DNA of 64,000 nucleotides from Pullichristensenella sp002068815 (GTDB taxonomy: Bacteria > Bacillota > Clostridia > Christensenellales > Aristaeellaceae), in the NCBI GenBank assembly GCA_040772885.1, contig JAXGXF010000002.1, positions 218,536 through 282,535 of the forward strand. Reading direction: 5' to 3'. Below the pieces are notes generated by a model. It did not search any database. It was not told the DNA's origin and was given only the letters and a program-made list of their open reading frames with translations. The stretch's first letter is position 1. The number at the start of each line of letters is the position of its first letter. A program made the position numbers and the translations under genes. Shown piece by piece: positions 8,590 to 16,117 of the stretch.

Positions 8590-8617
8590 AAGAGCCGACG
8601 ATCTGTTCGGGCGCTGA
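8450..8617 (+). CDS. 55-residue membrane-anchored small protein
   Basis: ATG at 8450, nine bases after an AAGGGAGGG ribosome site, ending with a TGA at 8615-8617 that overlaps the next ATG (TGATG). The product starts MRGGMIKGLITGALVGSAAA, one glycine-rich membrane helix, followed by a basic amphipathic tail (RTERKWYQQAQRISNKM). This resembles the small YtxH-like or uncharacterised proteins that sit between PRC-barrel and AI-2E genes in Clostridia. The strong ribosome site and the overlapping stop/start make it a real gene despite its size. Confidence 0.75.
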   Translation: MRGGMIKGLITGALVGSAAATVFGIMNWRTERKWYQQAQRISNKMVRRADDLFGR

Positions 8618-9648
8618 TGGGAAGGCCCGCGCAACCGACGTGGCTGAAGCCCGCGCTTGCCCTCGCGGCAGGCGCGGCGGCCGTCGTGCTTTTTTGGCGC
8701 TGCATCGCGCCGGCGCTCCTTCTGGTGCTGGGCGGCGCGGCGCTCGCGTTTTTGCTGGAGCCGCTCGCCCGGCGCTTCGAGCGTTTCCTGAAGCGGTCGA
8801 TTTCGGCGGTGCTGAGCCTCCTCGCCGCGGTCGTCGCGCTGGCGCTGATCGTGTACATCCTCGTCCCGCCGCTGATACGGCAGGCGACCGACCTCGCGCT
8901 CGCGCTCCCGGCGTCCCTCGACGAATTGCGCGGGCTCGTCGCGCGACTGAGCGCGTGGACGGAGGCGAACGGGCTCGGCGCGCTCGCGCTCCCGAAGTTC
9001 GACCTGTCGGAACTGAGCGGCAGCCTGATGCGCGTCGCGGCGGGCACCGTAAACCTCGCCGGCAGCATCGCAAACCTGTTCACCAGGATCACGATGGTCG
9101 CGGTGCTCGGCGTGTTCTTCCTGATCGACCGCGAGTGGCTCCTGCTCCGGCTGGAGCTCCTGATCCCGCCTAAGCACCGCGCGCTCGCCGTCAAGATGGG
9201 AAACGCGGTCAAGCGCGAACTGCGGCTGTACCTGCGCGGGCAGGCGACGATCTCGCTCGCGGTCGGCGCGCTCGCCGCGTTCGGGCTGTGGCTCGCGGGC
9301 GTGCGCTCGTCGCTGATCCTCGGGCTCGTCGTCGGCATTTTGAACCTGATCCCGTACTTCGGCCCGGCGCTGGGCTCGATCCTGGCGGTCGCGGCCGCGC
9401 TGACGTCCGGCTGGCAGACGGCGCTGTTTGCCGGGCTCGTGCTGATCGTCGTGCAGCAGCTCGACGGCATGATCATCTCGCCGCGCATCATGGGAAACAT
9501 CACGGGCCTGAGCCCCGCCGCCGTATTGATCGCGGTGTTCGTCGGCGGCTGCTTCAAGGGAATCCTCGGCATGCTCGTCGCGCTGCCGGTCTTGATGATC
9601 TTTCGAACATGCGTTAGAGTTTTTGTTCAACGCACCGAAAACATTTGA
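8617..9648 (+). CDS. AI-2E/PerM-family membrane transporter
   Basis: 343 residues with about eight hydrophobic segments: paired helices at 8-70, one near 60-80, a soluble central region (about 95-190), then the conserved C-terminal block with RSSLILGLVVGILNLIPYFG (residues 225-244) and PRIMGNITGLSPAAVL, both hallmarks of PF01594. Family members are putative exporters, named for TqsA/YdgG, although several are Na+/H+ or unknown transporters; substrate is not predictable. The start codon overlaps the stop of the 55-residue gene, so translation is coupled. In many Clostridia this gene stands next to alaS; here the ireB promoter follows directly. Confidence 0.92.
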   Translation: MGRPAQPTWLKPALALAAGAAAVVLFWRCIAPALLLVLGGAALAFLLEPLARRFERFLKRSISAVLSLLAAVVALALIVYILVPPLIRQATDLALALPASLDELRGLVARLSAWTEANGLGALALPKFDLSELSGSLMRVAAGTVNLAGSIANLFTRITMVAVLGVFFLIDREWLLLRLELLIPPKHRALAVKMGNAVKRELRLYLRGQATISLAVGALAAFGLWLAGVRSSLILGLVVGILNLIPYFGPALGSILAVAAALTSGWQTALFAGLVLIVVQQLDGMIISPRIMGNITGLSPAAVLIAVFVGGCFKGILGMLVALPVLMIFRTCVRVFVQRTENI

Positions 9649-9673
9649 TCTTTCGACAAAACTGTGCTATAAT
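9645..9673 (+). promoter_or_regulatory. promoter of the ireB-ruvX-licD operon
   Basis: TTGATC (9645-9650), 17-base spacer, TATAAT (9668-9673) with an extended -10 TGC. The -35 overlaps the stop codon of the AI-2E gene, so the transporter and ireB can be transcribed separately. Confidence 0.75.
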
Positions 9674-9723
9674 GCTTTATACGCGGTTACTTCCGCAATG
9701 CCTTATCGGAAGGGCGGTGCTTT

Positions 9724-9987
9724 ATGAACAACAAAATGGGCGAAACGAGGCATTTCAGCCTCTCCTCCGAGGCGCCGGAGTCGGCCGCGGACATTATTCA
9801 CGTCGTCTATCAGGCGCTGAAGGCGAAGGGGCACGACCCGATCATGCAGTTGGTCGGGTACATCATCTCCGGCGACCCGACGTACATAACGAGCCACAAC
9901 AATGCCCGGTCGCTGATTCGGAGGCTGGAGCGGGACGAGATCCTCGAGGAATTCGTGCGCTATTATATCACGGAGCACGAGCACTAG
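9724..9987 (+). CDS. ireB: IreB-family regulatory phosphoprotein (UPF0297)
   Basis: 87 residues, the usual size. It shows the whole family pattern: an N-terminal threonine (Thr8) followed by FSL, then DIIHVVYQALKAKGHDP, QLVGYIISGDPTYITSHN and a C-terminal IRRLERDEILEEFVRYY. In Enterococcus faecalis IreB is phosphorylated on N-terminal threonines by the PASTA kinase IreK and lowers cephalosporin resistance; the same role here is by family. It is followed downstream by ruvX as in most Firmicutes, but an aldo/keto reductase gene has been inserted between them. Confidence 0.95.
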   Translation: MNNKMGETRHFSLSSEAPESAADIIHVVYQALKAKGHDPIMQLVGYIISGDPTYITSHNNARSLIRRLERDEILEEFVRYYITEHEH

Positions 9988-9993
9988 AAAATT

Positions 9994-10929
9994 ATGCGCG
10001 TTTCAAGGCTCGGCGCCTCCGGTCCGACGGTGACGAGGCTGTGCTTCGGCACGTTGACGATGTCGCCGCTGCAGGCGGACCTGCCCGCGGAAGCCGGCGC
10101 GGACCTTCTGGTCTACGCCTACGCGCGGGGCGTCCGCTTTCTGGATACGGCGGACCTATACGGAACCTACCCTCACATCCGGCGCGCCCTCAAGGAAGCG
10201 CCGGATTATATCGTCAGCACGAAGGCATACTGTTATGACGGGAAAACCGCCTCCGAGGCGCTCGAGCGCGCGTTCCGGGGGCTCGAGCGCGAGTTTGTCG
10301 ACATCTTTCTCCTGCACGAGCAGGAGTCGCTGCACACGCTCCGCGGGCACTACGAGGCGCTGGAATATCTGTCGAAGCAGAAGTCGCTCGGCAGGGTCGG
10401 CGCGGTCGGAATCAGCACGCACTATGTCGGGGCCGTCGACGCCGCCGGGCGCTTCCCGGAGATCGAGATCGTCCACCCGCTGATCAACGCGCGCGGGCTC
10501 GGCATACGGGGCGGGACGCTTTCGGACATGGAGGGCGCGATCGAGCGCGCGCACGGGCGGGGGACAGGCATCTTCGCGATGAAGGCGCTCGGCGGCGGCC
10601 ACCTGATCGGGGACTCCGCGGCGGCGCTAAAGTACATCCTCTCGCTGCCGTGGATCGACGCGGTCGCGGTCGGCATGCAGTCGTTTGCGGAAATCGACGC
10701 GAACGTGCGGGCGTTCGACGGGGATTTCGGCGTCCTCGCGCCGCTTTCGAAGCGGCAGCGGCGCGTGATGGTGCACGACTGGTGCGAGGGCTGCGGCCGG
10801 TGCGCCGAGCGATGCGGACAGGGCGCGATCCGGGTCGAGAACGGCCGCGCGGCGGTCGACATGGAGAAGTGCGTCCTCTGCGGCTACTGCGCGGGCGCGT
10901 GTCCGCAGTTTTCGATAAAGGTGGTGTGA
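9994..10929 (+). CDS. aldo/keto reductase with C-terminal 2x[4Fe-4S] ferredoxin domain
   Basis: 311 residues. Residues 1-255 form the TIM-barrel: RLGASGPTVTRLCFGT at the start, FLDTADLYGTY with the catalytic Asp/Tyr pair, and the Lys in STKAY. Residues 265-311 hold two ferredoxin motifs, CEGCGRCAERCG and CVLCGYCAGACP, enough for two [4Fe-4S] clusters. Such fused enzymes reduce or oxidise carbonyl or sugar substrates while exchanging electrons with iron-sulfur carriers in anaerobes; the substrate is unknown. It lies in the ireB-ruvX operon, 6 bases after ireB, with no clear ribosome site, so it may rely on coupling. Confidence 0.9.
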   Translation: MRVSRLGASGPTVTRLCFGTLTMSPLQADLPAEAGADLLVYAYARGVRFLDTADLYGTYPHIRRALKEAPDYIVSTKAYCYDGKTASEALERAFRGLEREFVDIFLLHEQESLHTLRGHYEALEYLSKQKSLGRVGAVGISTHYVGAVDAAGRFPEIEIVHPLINARGLGIRGGTLSDMEGAIERAHGRGTGIFAMKALGGGHLIGDSAAALKYILSLPWIDAVAVGMQSFAEIDANVRAFDGDFGVLAPLSKRQRRVMVHDWCEGCGRCAERCGQGAIRVENGRAAVDMEKCVLCGYCAGACPQFSIKVV

Positions 10930-10931
10930 CC

Positions 10932-11675
10932 GTGCGCGTATTGTGTCTGGACGTCGGCGAAAAGCGCATCGGCGTCGCGGTGTCCGATCCGCTGTCGATC
11001 ACCGCGCAGGGCGTGGAGACGATCTTCACGAAGGGCCCGGAGAGGGACGCGCTGCGCGTCAAGCAGCTCTGCGGCGAGTACCTGACCGACCGCGTGCTCG
11101 TCGGGCTCCCGCGCTCGATGGACGGCACCGAGGGCTTCCAGGCCGGGCGCGTGCGCGACTTCGCCGGGAGGCTTTCGCTGTTTAACCTGAACGTGCGCTT
11201 TCAGGACGAGCGGCTTACGACCCGGAGCGCGACGCGGGCGCTTATCGAGGGGAACATGCGCCGCGAAAAGCGCAAGGAGGTCGTGGACATGCTCGCCGCG
11301 ACATTGATTCTCCAGACGTTTCTCGACGCGGGCGGCTGGCCCGAGGAACAATACGAACAACCCAGAAAGAAGGTCTTCAAGATGAGCGACGGCAAGGAAT
11401 TCAACATGGAGCAGGACGACATCGTGGAACTGATCGACGAAAACGGCAAGGAAGTCAGCTTCGAGCATCTGATGACGCTCGAGCACAACGGCAAGACCTA
11501 CGTCTGCCTCGCGCCGGTCGAGCCGGACGACGAGATCGGCGACGACGAGCTCGTGATCCTGCGCATCGACACCGACGAGAGCGGCAACGACGCGTACGTG
11601 ACCATCGACGACGACGAAGAGCTGGACGACGTGTTCGAAAAATACCTCGAGATCGCCGAGGCGGACGAGGAATAG
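10932..11675 (+). CDS. ruvX: RuvX/YqgF putative resolvase fused to DUF1292
   Basis: 247 residues from a GTG at 10932. Residues 1-140 are RuvX: CLDVGEKRIGVAVSD with the catalytic Asp, LVGLPRSMDG, and the DERLTTRSA motif. This RNase H-like fold acts in Holliday junction resolution or rRNA maturation. Residues 150-247 are an acidic DUF1292 domain (DIVELIDENGKEVSFEHL), normally a separate gene of about 95 residues (YrzB) directly downstream. The frame is open across the join. An internal ATG at 11382 lies 8 bases after AGAAAGAAGG and would give a 97-residue DUF1292 protein, so both forms may be made. Confidence 0.9.
   Translation: MRVLCLDVGEKRIGVAVSDPLSITAQGVETIFTKGPERDALRVKQLCGEYLTDRVLVGLPRSMDGTEGFQAGRVRDFAGRLSLFNLNVRFQDERLTTRSATRALIEGNMRREKRKEVVDMLAATLILQTFLDAGGWPEEQYEQPRKKVFKMSDGKEFNMEQDDIVELIDENGKEVSFEHLMTLEHNGKTYVCLAPVEPDDEIGDDELVILRIDTDESGNDAYVTIDDDEELDDVFEKYLEIAEADEE
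11364..11384 (+). promoter_or_regulatory. internal ribosome site and start for a free DUF1292 protein
   Basis: AGAAAGAAGG at 11364-11373, eight bases, then ATG at 11382 in the same frame as ruvX. The resulting 97-residue product has the normal size of stand-alone DUF1292 proteins. Use of this start is inferred from spacing only. Confidence 0.5.
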
Positions 11676-11681
11676 TCCGGG

Positions 11682-12515
11682 ATGGATACAAAAGAGCTGA
11701 CGCTTCAGGACATACAGCGCCGGGAGTTTGATATGCTGTGCGCGTTTGACGACTACTGCCGCGCGCACGCCCTGACCTACTGCCTGTGCGGCGGCACGCT
11801 GCTCGGGGCGATCCGGCACAAGGGCTTCATCCCGTGGGACGACGACATCGACCTGATGATGCCCCGCGAGGACTACGAGCGGCTGCGCTCGCTCGCGCGG
11901 GAGGCGGCGGTGTCGAAGACGCTCGGCGTCGTCTACCCCGGAGACGCCCATTTTCCCTACGCGTTCATGAAGGTCATGGACGCGCAGACGATCGTCTACG
12001 AGCGAAACATCACCGACGACCGGCAGCGGGAGGGCCTCGCGCTCGACATCTTCCCGCTCGACAAGATGTACGCGGGCGCGCTCCGGAACCGGCTTTTGCT
12101 CGCGCGCGTAAAACTGCTGATCCAGATCGCGAAGACCGGCGCGAGGATGATCCGCCCGGAGCGCGACTCGATCAAGAAGCGGCTGCGAAACATGGTGATG
12201 CTGCTTCTGAAGCCGGTCGCCGCTTGCTGGCGCTACGAGAAGGTGCTCGCGCACGTCGACCGCATCGCCGCCGGACGGCGCAGGCTCAAGCACTACATCG
12301 TCGGAAACGTCGCGTGGCCGAACCAGTGGAAGGACATGTTCCCCGCGGACGTGTTTTCCTCGTATGTGCCGGTCGAGTTCTGCGGGCGCGAGTTCCCGGC
12401 CCCGGTCGGGCACGACGCGTACCTCACGCAGCTCTACAGGGACTACATGACGATCCCCAAGGAGGCCGACCGCGCCGCGCACAGCTTCCGCGCGTACTGG
12501 AGGGCGGAGGCATGA
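11682..12515 (+). CDS. LicD-family phosphotransferase
   Basis: 277 residues. The N-terminal LicD core is intact: LCGGTLLGAIRHKGFIPWDD followed by DIDLMMPREDYERL, in which the paired aspartates bind metal for nucleotidyl/phosphoryl transfer. Family members move phosphocholine or other phosphopolyols from CDP-activated donors onto teichoic acids or surface glycans. The next gene, overlapping by 4 bases, is a cytidylyltransferase of the IspD/TarI fold, which fits a donor-making and donor-using pair. No membrane segment is evident, so it would act at the inner face of the membrane. Confidence 0.88.
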   Translation: MDTKELTLQDIQRREFDMLCAFDDYCRAHALTYCLCGGTLLGAIRHKGFIPWDDDIDLMMPREDYERLRSLAREAAVSKTLGVVYPGDAHFPYAFMKVMDAQTIVYERNITDDRQREGLALDIFPLDKMYAGALRNRLLLARVKLLIQIAKTGARMIRPERDSIKKRLRNMVMLLLKPVAACWRYEKVLAHVDRIAAGRRRLKHYIVGNVAWPNQWKDMFPADVFSSYVPVEFCGREFPAPVGHDAYLTQLYRDYMTIPKEADRAAHSFRAYWRAEA

Positions 12516-13162
12516 ACGCCGCGCTGATCCTCTCCGGCGGCGTCGGAAACCGCTTCGGCGGCGGCGTGCCCAAGCAGTACCTCGAGGTCGCCGGGCGCAT
12601 GATCGTCGAGTACGTGATCGAGGCCGCCGCCAAAGCGAGGTCCGTCGACAAAGTCGTCGTCGCGGCCTCGCCGCCGTACGAGTTCCTGCTTTCGCTCAAG
12701 GACAAATACGGCTTCGAGTTGACGCCCTCCGGCAAGGAGCGCAACGACACGATACGCCTCGGGCTCGACTACATCAAGCGGAATTACGCCTGCGAGAACA
12801 TCGCGGTCATCGACTCCGCCAGGCCGCTGACGACGTCCGAGCTGATCGACCATCTGATGGAGAAGCTCGGCGAGTACGAGGCGTCGATCCAGGCGCGGCG
12901 CATCTCGGACAGCCTCGCTCGCTACGGCCAGCAGGACGTGAACCGCGCCGAGTACTACATCGTGCAGACGCCGGAGTGCTTCCGGTTCGACCTGTTCGAC
13001 CGGCATTTCGAAGTCGACGCGAAGGCGACGTGCCTTTTGAACCACCTGCCGCCCGACGCGAACAGCTACCTGTACTTCGACTTCATCGACAATCTGAAGA
13101 TGACCTACCCCTCCGACCTCGACTTTCTCGAGTACATGCTGAACAAGCGGCGGAAGGGATGA
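12512..13162 (+). CDS. IspD/TarI-fold cytidylyltransferase
   Basis: 216 residues starting at an ATG that overlaps the licD stop (ATGA). Motifs: a glycine-rich CTP loop LSGGVGNRFGG with VPKQYLEVAG, a KERNDTIRLGLDYI block where IspD has a G-x-x-R-x-x-S-V repeat, IDSARPL in place of the usual HDAARP, and QTPECFRFDLF. The changed motifs (SGG for AAG, IDSARP for HDAARP) and the LicD partner argue for a polyol-phosphate cytidylyltransferase serving glycan decoration, as in TarI/Bcs1, rather than the isoprenoid enzyme. IspD cannot be excluded. Confidence 0.82.
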   Translation: MNAALILSGGVGNRFGGGVPKQYLEVAGRMIVEYVIEAAAKARSVDKVVVAASPPYEFLLSLKDKYGFELTPSGKERNDTIRLGLDYIKRNYACENIAVIDSARPLTTSELIDHLMEKLGEYEASIQARRISDSLARYGQQDVNRAEYYIVQTPECFRFDLFDRHFEVDAKATCLLNHLPPDANSYLYFDFIDNLKMTYPSDLDFLEYMLNKRRKG

Positions 13163-13219
13163 ACCGAGGGCCGGTCCGCAGCCGCGGGCCGGCTCCGTTC
13201 TCGCAAGGGAGGAACGCCT

Positions 13220-13768
13220 ATGGCCATTCGCCTCTCGGACGCGCTCGACGCGCTGTCGAACGGCGGCTATGTGGACAGGGAGACCGGCGAATACATCCGC
13301 CCGCGCTGGTTCGCCCGACAGTGCCCGGAAAACGACAACGGATATGGCGACGAGGACTACCTCCGCTTCCGGGAAAATCCCGGGCGCTTCGAGCCCATGC
13401 CCATCCTCAACGGCTGCGCGCCGGAGGCGGAGCACGCGCTCAGCCACGGCATCGCGCGCGAGGAATTGGAGGCGTTCGGCATGGGCGCGGAGGTCGGTTG
13501 GGAGCCGTTCTTCCCCCCGTCGGAGGAGCCGCGCGGCTTTTCCGAGGCCGAGCGCGCAATCTCTCGCTACATCAGGGACAGGCTGTACCGATTGGGCCTT
13601 CTGCGCACATTCGAGTCGGTGCAAGGCAGCAAATACACCGCCGCCGTCATCGAATGGTTCGAGGCCCGAGGGTATCGCATCGAGGACGACATCGGTTTCT
13701 GCCGGCGCCAGATCGACGGGGACGATCTCGAACTTCTGCGCGAAATCGTCTTTCCGGAGGAAGTCTAG
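13220..13768 (+). CDS. uncharacterised protein, last gene of the ireB operon
   Basis: 182 residues with a GGGAGGAACGCCT ribosome site before the ATG at 13220. I do not recognise the family. It is soluble, rich in Arg/Glu/Phe, with a Tyr/Asp-rich N-terminal third (CPENDNGYGDEDYLRF), a central segment EVGWEPFFPPSEEPRGF and a C-terminal helical part (AERAISRYIRDRLYRLGL; AAVIEWFEARGYRIEDD) that could be a winged-helix-like fold. The ratio of charged residues and regular codon use support a real gene. A strong terminator follows 22 bases after the stop, so it closes the operon. Confidence 0.65.
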   Translation: MAIRLSDALDALSNGGYVDRETGEYIRPRWFARQCPENDNGYGDEDYLRFRENPGRFEPMPILNGCAPEAEHALSHGIAREELEAFGMGAEVGWEPFFPPSEEPRGFSEAERAISRYIRDRLYRLGLLRTFESVQGSKYTAAVIEWFEARGYRIEDDIGFCRRQIDGDDLELLREIVFPEEV

Positions 13769-13790
13769 CCGTCAGCGCCGGAAGAATTGA

Positions 13791-13817
13791 GCCGGGGCGC
13801 GAGCCCCGGCTTTTTTT
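13791..13817 (+). terminator. rho-independent terminator of the ireB operon
   Basis: Stem GCCGGGGC/GCCCCGGC (13791-13798 and 13803-13810) with a GCGA tetraloop and seven T (13811-13817). It is also 3' of the convergent GNAT gene, whose stop lies at the end of the T-run. Confidence 0.92.
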
Positions 13818-14238
13818 ACATGTCCGCGATGAACTTATTCCGGTACGTGAGATCCGGCCGCTGCGCAAACCCCCGCCTCTCCCAGAACGCGTTCCCGCCC
13901 GCATTTTTCCCGAACACGACGAGCGCGACCTTGCGGATGCCCTCCTTCTTGAGCGCCGCGATCGCCGCGTCGAGCAGCGCGCTCCCGACGCCCCGCCCCC
14001 GCAAATCCTCCCTGACCGCGGTGTGGTAGATGAACCCCCGGCGCCCGTCGTGGCCGGAGAGGATCGCGCCGACGATGTCCCCGTCCTCCGCGACGAAGCA
14101 CGACGTCGGGTTGCGCCTGAGGTACTTCGCGATGCCGTCGGGCGAGTCGTCGAAGTCGTTGAGCCCCATGCCGGGCGTCGCCTTCCACAGCGCGAGCACG
14201 CCCTCGTAGTCCGCGATCTCCATGTTCCGAATATTCAT
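13816..14238 (-). CDS. GNAT-family N-acetyltransferase
   Basis: 140 residues. The acetyl-CoA-binding motif A is clear as VREDLRGRGVGSALLDAAI (about residues 75-93, R-x-x-G-x-G/A), followed by motif B with KVALVVFGKNAGGNAFWERRGF. The N terminus MNIRNMEIADYEGVLALW is the usual GNAT beta1-alpha1. Substrate unknown. The start is three bases beyond the rqcH stop with a GGAGGGG site inside the rqcH end, so both genes share a transcript. Confidence 0.9.
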   Translation of the reverse strand: MNIRNMEIADYEGVLALWKATPGMGLNDFDDSPDGIAKYLRRNPTSCFVAEDGDIVGAILSGHDGRRGFIYHTAVREDLRGRGVGSALLDAAIAALKKEGIRKVALVVFGKNAGGNAFWERRGFAQRPDLTYRNKFIADM

Positions 14239-14241
14239 TGC

Positions 14242-15951
14242 CTACCCCTCCCACGGCGCGACGAGCACCGTCCTCTGGTTCGTATAGACGACGAAGCCCG
14301 GCTTCGCGCCCGACGGCTTTTTCACGTATTTCCGCCGCGTGATGTCGACCGGCACCTTGCCCGCGGACGCCCCGGACGAGTATTTCGCCGCGAGCCGCGC
14401 GGCCATGAGCAGCGCGTCGTCGCCCGCGCTCGGGCTCGCGACGATCACATGCGAGCCGGGCATGTCCTTCGCGTGCAGCCACCAGTCCTCCGGCTCCGCG
14501 GTAAACGTCAGCTTGTCGTTCTGCAAATTGTTCTTGCCGACGAGTATCGCAATCCCGCCGGGTCCGTCGAACCGGAGAGGCTTCGACGGCTCGAGCTTCT
14601 TCATCTGCCGCCGGTTGTGGCTCGCGCGCAGGTAGCCGAACCTCTCGAGCTCCTCGCGAATCTCCGAGAGCTCCGCCTCCTCCTCGCACGCCTCGAGGCT
14701 CACGAGCAGCCCCTCGAGGTAAGAAAGCTCCTCCCCGGTCTTCTCGATCTGCTCCGCGGCGAGGAGCTTTGCCGAGCGCGCCTTCTGGTAGAGCTTGAAG
14801 TACCGCTGCGCGTTCTGCCCGGGCGACAGCTTCTCGTCGAGCGGTATCGGAAGCTCCGGCATGCCCTCCTCGTAGTAGTTCGGAATCGAGACCTCGCGCA
14901 TGCCCTTCTTCGCGAGGTGCAGGCTCGCGGTCAGGAGCTCGCCCTTGATCCGGAATTCCTCCATCCGCTCGCTGCCGAGCAGCGCCTCCCTCTGCAGCTG
15001 CAGCTTCTTCCCGCACCGCTCGATGTTGTTCTTGAGCGCGCGGTGGATCGCCGCGGACTTCTGCTTCATGCGCTCGGCGCCGTCGCGCGCGCGGTAGAAC
15101 GCGTCCATCGCCTCCGAGAGCGTGTCGAATTTCTCCGCCCGCAGGTGCGCGCGGCTCTCGTAGCGGAACGCGACGACGTCGATCGGCTCCCCGTCCTCCC
15201 CGCAGAGCACCGCGGGCTCCGGAGACTGCATCGCCTCGCGGATTGCGCGCGCGACGCGAACGGCGGCGGCGGCCATGTCGATTTCCGTCGTGTGCGCGTC
15301 CTCGTCGCCCGCGGCGCGGAACGCGAGCTCGCGCGCCGTCTGCACCGACAGTCCGCTGATTGCCCCGGCAATCGCCTTATGGAGCGCGCCGCTTCCCGCC
15401 GCGACCGCGCGCGCGATCTCCTCCTCCGGCGCGTCGAACTTGACCTTTCCGTGCCCCGGCGGCCGCTCGTAGCGAAGCCCCGGCAGCACCTCGCGCACCG
15501 AGGACATCTGCTCGGTCACGCGCCTGGCGCTGTCGAGTATCCGCCCGTCGGCGCCGACGAAGATCAGGTTCGAGTGCCTGCCCATGAACTCGCAGATCAG
15601 CGTCTTTTCCGCGCGCTCGCCCAATTCGTCCACGTGCTCGAACGCGATCTCCAAGATGCGGTCCCCGTCCGCCTGCCGGAATCCCACGATCCGCCCGCCG
15701 ACGACGTGCTTGCGCAACAGCATGCACAGCATCGGGGGTTCCAGCGGGTTTATCTTCTTCACGGCCGCGATGTGTGCGCGCGCGCAGCCTGCGCTCGCGG
15801 AGAGCAGCAGAAGCTGGTTTTTCCCGCGGCTGCGCACCAAAATGTTCAGTTCGTCGCGCTCCGGCTGCATGACTTTATCCACTCGCCCGCCCGCGAGCTG
15901 GTCGTTCAATTCCCGAACGACGAAGGAAAGCGTGAGTCCGTCCATCGGCAT
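14242..15951 (-). CDS. rqcH: RqcH (NFACT) ribosome quality-control factor
   Basis: 569 residues, typical for bacterial Rqc2/RqcH. The NFACT-N domain carries the D97-R98 pair (ADGDRILEI) needed for tRNA-Ala recruitment in B. subtilis. A long coiled-coil region spans about 285-430 and the NFACT-R domain has DWWLHAKDMPGSHVI near residue 490. On stalled 50S subunits RqcH adds alanine tails that mark nascent chains for proteolysis. Older annotations call it a fibronectin-binding protein. The ATG at 15951 is 7 bases behind GGGAGGA. The promoter is back to back with that of the GerMN gene. Confidence 0.95.
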   Translation of the reverse strand: MPMDGLTLSFVVRELNDQLAGGRVDKVMQPERDELNILVRSRGKNQLLLLSASAGCARAHIAAVKKINPLEPPMLCMLLRKHVVGGRIVGFRQADGDRILEIAFEHVDELGERAEKTLICEFMGRHSNLIFVGADGRILDSARRVTEQMSSVREVLPGLRYERPPGHGKVKFDAPEEEIARAVAAGSGALHKAIAGAISGLSVQTARELAFRAAGDEDAHTTEIDMAAAAVRVARAIREAMQSPEPAVLCGEDGEPIDVVAFRYESRAHLRAEKFDTLSEAMDAFYRARDGAERMKQKSAAIHRALKNNIERCGKKLQLQREALLGSERMEEFRIKGELLTASLHLAKKGMREVSIPNYYEEGMPELPIPLDEKLSPGQNAQRYFKLYQKARSAKLLAAEQIEKTGEELSYLEGLLVSLEACEEEAELSEIREELERFGYLRASHNRRQMKKLEPSKPLRFDGPGGIAILVGKNNLQNDKLTFTAEPEDWWLHAKDMPGSHVIVASPSAGDDALLMAARLAAKYSSGASAGKVPVDITRRKYVKKPSGAKPGFVVYTNQRTVLVAPWEG

Positions 15952-15998
15952 GCCCGTATCCTCCCGAGGCCCTCCGCATGGGAGCTTGGCCGGATACC

Positions 15999-16048
15999 AT
16001 TATATCGGAAACGAGGCGATTGCGCAACCGCGCCGTTTGTGATAAAAT
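15999..16048. promoter_or_regulatory. divergent promoters sharing one palindromic -35 region
   Basis: Minus: TTGCGC (16027-16022), 17 bases, TATAAT (16004-15999), for rqcH. Plus: TTGCGC (16020-16025), 17 bases, TAAAAT (16043-16048), for the gerM operon. Both -35 boxes come from the single palindrome TTGCGCAA at 16020-16027, so two RNA polymerases could not occupy them together. Confidence 0.65.
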
Positions 16049-16117
16049 ACCGAGGAATAGCCCCCCCTCAGCCCGAATACATTGGATTGACAAGGACTTG
16101 CGTGAGGAGGGTGCTCT

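Noticed and set aside
8155..9630. Long minus-strand frame opposite the AI-2E gene
   Set aside because: Low-complexity Arg/Gln/Asp composition typical of antisense shadow frames in GC-rich DNA; the plus-strand transporter is clear.
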